From Ignavibacteria bacterium (lineage in GTDB: Bacteria > Bacteroidota > Ignavibacteria > Tepidaquicellales > Tepidaquicellaceae), in contig JAQTLX010000001.1 of NCBI GenBank assembly GCA_028714695.1, forward strand, positions 62,001 through 126,000: DNA of 64,000 bases, in the 5' to 3' direction. Positions 59,999 through 64,000 of this stretch are shown in pieces. Both the position numbers and the translations under genes were made by a program. The notes under the pieces were generated by a model. The model was not told the origin of the DNA. It did no database searches and saw only the letters and a list, made by a program, of their open reading frames with translations. Numbering within the stretch: position 1 is the stretch's first letter; each line of letters opens with the position of its first letter.

Positions 59999-62110
59999 AT
60001 GGATATTAAATTCCTAAAAGGTGTCGGTGAAAAACGCGCCGAGGCATTCAGAAAAATCGGAATCGATAGTCTTGAAGATTTTCTCACGTTCATTCCGAGA
60101 ATTCACATCAAAAGAGTTAAGATTGCAGATGCACGCAGAATGCTCGGAGAGAATATTATCGTGTACGGAAGGGTTCTTTCTGTAACCAGGCCTTCGCGTC
60201 CTTCGCATCCGGTAACAGTAGAGTTGGAAGACGGGACAGGAAGTATTGAAATCCCGATTTTCGGCGGCTCTGAATTCAGAGCTAAACAGTTCAGGCTCGA
60301 TGAAGATTATGTCTTCTACGGCAAAGTGAGCGAGGCATTTAAAGGATATACTACAAGGCTTGATTACCGCGACCACCTAAGAATAAACTTAACCGATGAA
60401 ACCGACAGGGATTTTCTCAAATATTCATTTGTGCCAATTTATGAATTATCCGGCATATTAAAAGCCACATGGATTAAACCCCTCACTCTCAGCAAGATTG
60501 TCTTTAATGCGTTCAGGTATGTTATTAAAAGCAGCCCCGGGGTTCCCGAAGATACTTTGCCTGCATCGGTAATTAATGACAATGTTTTATATTCAAAAAA
60601 AGACGCCGTTCTCAGAATAAATTTCCCGATTAACTTCGAACAGATTGAAACAGCAAGGAAGAGATTGGCATTCGAAGAGTTGTTTTACCTCCAGTTGCTG
60701 CTTGCATTAAAAAGGAAAAATCTCAAAGATGAAATAAAAGGTATTTCATTTGAGACGGATATAAAACAGATAGCGGGCAATTTTATCAAAGTGCTGAAAT
60801 TTGATTTGACGAAAGCGCAGAAAAGAGTAATTAATGAAATTTATTCCGATATGAAATCGGAAAAAGTTATGAACCGTCTTCTTCAGGGCGATGTGGGCAG
60901 CGGAAAAACGATTGTCTCGGTCTTTGGAATGCTGATTGCCCTCAAATGCGGTAGTCAGTCCGCTTTTATGTGTCCAACCGAAATTCTGGCGGAACAGCAT
61001 TTCAATACTATCTCGGAATTTATCGGCAAATATAATAAAGTTGCAGGGACTGATTATTCCGTTACTTTGCTTGTCGGCGGTCAGAAAAAGAAACTTCGTA
61101 ATGAAATTCTCGGAAATATTAAATCCGGAATGTCCAATATTATAATAGGCACACATGCGCTAATACAGGAATCCGTTTCATTCGCTAATCTGGGATTTGT
61201 GGTAATCGATGAGCAGCATAAATTCGGTGTCATGCAGAGAGCAAAGATAAAAGATAAAGGGCTTAATCCGGACGTGCTTGTAATGACGGCGACTCCGATT
61301 CCAAGGACGCTTTCTCTGACGTATTACGGCGACCTTGATGTTTCCGTAATCGATGAACTTCCCGCCAACAGGAAAAAAGTTATCACTTCACTTGTAAAGG
61401 ATACGGCAAAATTCGAAACATGGAGTTTCGTGAAAGATAAACTTGGCAAAGGCAGCAGAGCGTTTATTATTTATCCTATTATAGACGAATCGGAAAAACT
61501 CGACCTGAAATCTGCCGAAGAAAATTTTTTAAATCATAAAAATATTAACTTCAAAAACTTTAATGTCGGCATGGTACACGGAAGAATGCCATGGTACGAA
61601 ATCGAAGAAACGATGAACGATTTTAAATCGGGAAAACTCGATGTGCTCGTTGCAACAACCGTCATAGAAGTCGGAATCGACATACCGGAAGCGAACGTTA
61701 TGATAATAGAGGAAGCACAGAGGTTCGGTCTATCTCAATTGCACCAGTTACGGGGCAGGGTAGGTAGGGGGGCAGATCAATCCTATTGTATAATGATTGC
61801 CAAATATCTGGATGAAATTTCGAAAAAAAGGCTCGATACATTATGCCGTACTACTGACGGTTTTGAAATCGCGGAGGTCGATATGGAAATCAGAGGTCCC
61901 GGTGAATTTTACGGAATACGGCAGTCGGGCGTCCTGAATTTTTCCGTTACGGATTTGGCAAAAGACAACGATATTCTTGAAAAAGCCAGAAAAACTGCGT
62001 TTAATATAGTTGACCGCGACCCGCATCTTCGTATGCACGAACACGAAATGATTAGAAAAGAACTGCTTAAAAAATACAAGGATTCCATGTATCTTATGAA
62101 CATTGCCTGA
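59999..62110 (+). CDS. recG: ATP-dependent DNA helicase RecG
   Basis: 703 residues, the normal length. The N-terminal wedge/OB domain (about 60-150; VYGRVLSVTRP) is followed by helicase motifs: Walker A GDVGSGKT, VVIDEQHKFGV (motif II), MTATPIPRTL (motif III), and the C-terminal TTVIEVGIDIPEANVMIIE and QLRGRVGRG motifs. It remodels stalled replication forks and branched DNA. Single gene, followed 95 bp later by the glycosylphosphotransferase gene on the same strand. Confidence 0.95.
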   Translation: MDIKFLKGVGEKRAEAFRKIGIDSLEDFLTFIPRIHIKRVKIADARRMLGENIIVYGRVLSVTRPSRPSHPVTVELEDGTGSIEIPIFGGSEFRAKQFRLDEDYVFYGKVSEAFKGYTTRLDYRDHLRINLTDETDRDFLKYSFVPIYELSGILKATWIKPLTLSKIVFNAFRYVIKSSPGVPEDTLPASVINDNVLYSKKDAVLRINFPINFEQIETARKRLAFEELFYLQLLLALKRKNLKDEIKGISFETDIKQIAGNFIKVLKFDLTKAQKRVINEIYSDMKSEKVMNRLLQGDVGSGKTIVSVFGMLIALKCGSQSAFMCPTEILAEQHFNTISEFIGKYNKVAGTDYSVTLLVGGQKKKLRNEILGNIKSGMSNIIIGTHALIQESVSFANLGFVVIDEQHKFGVMQRAKIKDKGLNPDVLVMTATPIPRTLSLTYYGDLDVSVIDELPANRKKVITSLVKDTAKFETWSFVKDKLGKGSRAFIIYPIIDESEKLDLKSAEENFLNHKNINFKNFNVGMVHGRMPWYEIEETMNDFKSGKLDVLVATTVIEVGIDIPEANVMIIEEAQRFGLSQLHQLRGRVGRGADQSYCIMIAKYLDEISKKRLDTLCRTTDGFEIAEVDMEIRGPGEFYGIRQSGVLNFSVTDLAKDNDILEKARKTAFNIVDRDPHLRMHEHEMIRKELLKKYKDSMYLMNIA

Positions 62111-62205
62111 AAAACAAGGATTTTAATTACTTTTTCCAAAATTTCATTTATCATTTAGTATTTATTCCAAAAAACATATTTTAATATAAAATTATAAAAC
62201 AGTCT

Positions 62206-63624
62206 TTGCAAAAATCATCAAAAACCGAAATAGTACTGCCGTTACTAACAATCCTCCTGGATATGGCTGCTATTTTTTCCGCATACCTTATTTCGTATTA
62301 TGTCAGATTTTTTACTTTTTATGCAAATCTCTTTCCGATTGAAAAAGGGCTGCCTGAATTAAAGGGATATATTTACTTTGCATTGTTTACGATGCCTGTA
62401 TGGGTTCTTACATTTCATAATTTTAAAATGTATAAGCCGCGGAGAAATGTATTTATCGGGGATGAATTTGTACAGATAGTTAAATGCGTATCAATCGGTA
62501 TTTTTTTGTCAATCGGAATAATTTTCTTTTTCAGGGAATATCCTTATTCGCGTCTTGTTTTTGTTCTCTTGTGGTTAATCGCACTAATATTGATTACAAT
62601 TGAGAGATATATTTTACTGAAGGTCGAAAAAACATTTTATAATAAAAATATCGGGCTGAAAAATGTTGCCGTAGTCGGAACAAATGAAATGGCGGATAAG
62701 TTATACGGAACATTCAGTAAAGATAAATTTACGGGCTTCAACGTCCTCGGGTTTTTCTCATTATCGGCTCCAGGTGAAGAATTCCTCAAAAACAAAACTT
62801 ATATCGGCGATTATCAAAGCATTCCGTTAAAGATAAAAGAATTAGAGATTCAGAAACTTCTGATTGCGCTGTCACCGGAAGAAAACGAATATTTGTATAA
62901 AATTATAAAATTGTGCGAAGGTATTAATATTGAGTTCATGCTGGTTCCTGATTTTAACGAGGTGCTGACCAGCAGGCTGAAAATATCGGAGATTGACGGC
63001 ATACCGTTTATGATTATCAAATCATTCCCGCTCAATATATGGAACAGGGCAGTTAAAAGAATTTTTGATATCTTTGCCTCACTATTCATATTAATATGCA
63101 TTTCGCCGTTCTTTGTTTTGCTTTCGATGCTTGTCAAATTGACGTCAAAAGGTCCGCTCTTCTACAAGCAGGAAAGAGTCAGTCTTGACGGAAGAAAATT
63201 CAATATGCTTAAATTCCGTTCGATGAAAATTGACGCTGAGGCAGACGGAAAACCGCGATTCGCTTCGAAAGATGACAGCAGGTACACGCCTGTAGGTCTG
63301 TTTATCAGAAAATATTCTCTTGACGAACTTCCGCAATTTCTGAACGTGCTCAAAGGCGATATGAGCATCGTGGGACCGCGTCCGGAGCGGGAGTATTTTG
63401 TCAATATTATGAAAGACTCTGTCAGCAAATATCTCGAAAGACACAGAGTCAAATGCGGAATAACGGGCTGGGCACAGGTGAACGGTCTCAGGGGGTCGGA
63501 AACATCCATGCAGGCAAGAATAGACTATGATATTTATTACATTGAAAATTGGTCTCTGGTCTTCGATATTAAGATTATTCTGAAGACAATAAAGGAAATG
63601 TTTTTTTCCAAAAACGCTTTTTAA
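62206..63624 (+). CDS. Polyprenyl-phosphate sugar phosphotransferase (WbaP/WcaJ-like)
   Basis: 472 residues; start seems to be TTG at 62206. Four N-terminal helices, a CoA-binding-like central domain (about 155-240), a fifth membrane helix (about 290-310) and the C-terminal bacterial sugar transferase domain with KRIFDIFASLFILI, GPLFYKQERVSLDG, FRSMK, DELPQFLNVLKGDMSIVGPRP split into segments, and CGITGWAQVNGLRG. It attaches the first sugar phosphate to undecaprenyl phosphate for exopolysaccharide or O-antigen. It likely begins a surface polysaccharide locus continuing past the window. Confidence 0.9.
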   Translation: MQKSSKTEIVLPLLTILLDMAAIFSAYLISYYVRFFTFYANLFPIEKGLPELKGYIYFALFTMPVWVLTFHNFKMYKPRRNVFIGDEFVQIVKCVSIGIFLSIGIIFFFREYPYSRLVFVLLWLIALILITIERYILLKVEKTFYNKNIGLKNVAVVGTNEMADKLYGTFSKDKFTGFNVLGFFSLSAPGEEFLKNKTYIGDYQSIPLKIKELEIQKLLIALSPEENEYLYKIIKLCEGINIEFMLVPDFNEVLTSRLKISEIDGIPFMIIKSFPLNIWNRAVKRIFDIFASLFILICISPFFVLLSMLVKLTSKGPLFYKQERVSLDGRKFNMLKFRSMKIDAEADGKPRFASKDDSRYTPVGLFIRKYSLDELPQFLNVLKGDMSIVGPRPEREYFVNIMKDSVSKYLERHRVKCGITGWAQVNGLRGSETSMQARIDYDIYYIENWSLVFDIKIILKTIKEMFFSKNAF

Positions 63625-63660
63625 CGAAACGATTATATAAATTAATTCAGAAAGAAAAAA

Positions 63661-64000
63661 TTGATACCCGTAATAATATTTTTCGCTCACACTGTTTTTC
63701 TTGCATGGGCATTCGCAAAATCATATCAGAACGACGGACTTGTGCAGGCATTTCTTAACGTATTTTTTATTGTGATACTATTTACCGTCGGATGGACGCT
63801 CTCTGACCTGTTCGTCGGATTTATTATTTCCGCTGACGGTTACGAAATTGCGCTGCCGTCCGGCAAACTCCCGCTCTTTTTCCTTAAACTAACCGGCTTT
63901 GTCAAATTATACGGAAACGGATTCGGGAAGTTAATTCCTAAAGACTCTATTTCTCTTGTTGTTTTGACAATTATTGAATACTTTTTCTATAGATTCTATT
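63661..64000 (+). CDS. Membrane protein, partial (runs off the window)
   Basis: An open frame begins with TTG at 63661 (MIPVIIFFAHTVFLAWAFAK) and stays open to the window end, 113 residues. Two membrane helices are visible (about 2-20 and 33-57). It is 36 bp after the glycosylphosphotransferase gene on the same strand, so it may belong to the same polysaccharide locus. No family recognised from this fragment. Confidence 0.6.
   Translation, partial: MIPVIIFFAHTVFLAWAFAKSYQNDGLVQAFLNVFFIVILFTVGWTLSDLFVGFIISADGYEIALPSGKLPLFFLKLTGFVKLYGNGFGKLIPKDSISLVVLTIIEYFFYRFY

Overview
The window is AT-rich DNA from a Gram-negative bacterium of the FCB group, most likely an Ignavibacteria/Chlorobi-side lineage. 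The main reason is three secreted proteins (2556-4379, 5089-10689, 11542-13566) that end in the type A type IX secretion (T9SS) sorting domain, with the signature NYPNPFNP followed by a Gly-Ile/Val-Tyr motif and a basic tail. TonB-type outer-membrane proteins, Bacteroidetes-style small lipoproteins and an OM porin-like barrel agree with this. The species cannot be named from sequence alone.

Layout. 1-13.6 kb: end of an outer-membrane barrel gene, a TPR-like periplasmic protein, and the T9SS cargo cluster, including a 5.6-kb gene. 13.6-27 kb: housekeeping and transport genes (Mg2+ P-type ATPase, tRNA-Pro, a gluzincin-type protease, a TonB receptor, a YeiH-like exporter, a fatty-acid desaturase, ribosomal protein bL31, a GlmU-like protein), ending in an IS200/REP-associated transposase within REP hairpins and tandem repeats. 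27-31 kb: an alpha/beta hydrolase diverging from a compact cell-surface acylation cluster: acyl carrier protein, MBOAT, SGNH transferase, and a 51-residue one-helix microprotein ending F-x-Y-x-x-F. This looks like a Dlt-type acyl relay without an adenylating enzyme. 31-39.5 kb: repeat-rich DNA and a very AT-rich island with a Cthe_2314-type HEPN protein, a fused nuclease-methyltransferase and an OLD-type ATPase/TOPRIM nuclease, bounded on the right by clusters of short iterated motifs.

39.5-44.8 kb: a lysine-rich H1-like protein, an [FeFe]-hydrogenase pair (HydA, HydB), CcmB and a methyltransferase. 44.9-54.4 kb: a stress-response block. A PAS histidine kinase and NtrC-type sigma54 activator diverge from an operon encoding a small protein, a receiver, a YtxH protein, an unusual SDR-LuxR fusion, an iron-permease-domain protein and a small lipoprotein. 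Downstream lie a disordered acidic protein, a YciF-like ferritin, an OM barrel and a glycosyltransferase. Two sigma54-like promoter sequences face the divergent operon and the acidic protein gene, suggesting a local regulon. 54.4-64 kb: a PIG-L deacetylase, a large hybrid kinase, an Rrf2 regulator with a polyferredoxin membrane protein behind a perfect 12-bp inverted repeat, RecG, a polyprenyl glycosylphosphotransferase and a gene cut by the window end.

The most promising candidates for new biology are the Dlt-like acyl-shuttle cluster (28298-30852), the SDR-LuxR fusion in its sigma54 stress operon (44888-47604), and the HEPN/RM/OLD island with its flanking iterated motifs (32271-39275). All functional statements come from reading motifs; no database search was run.
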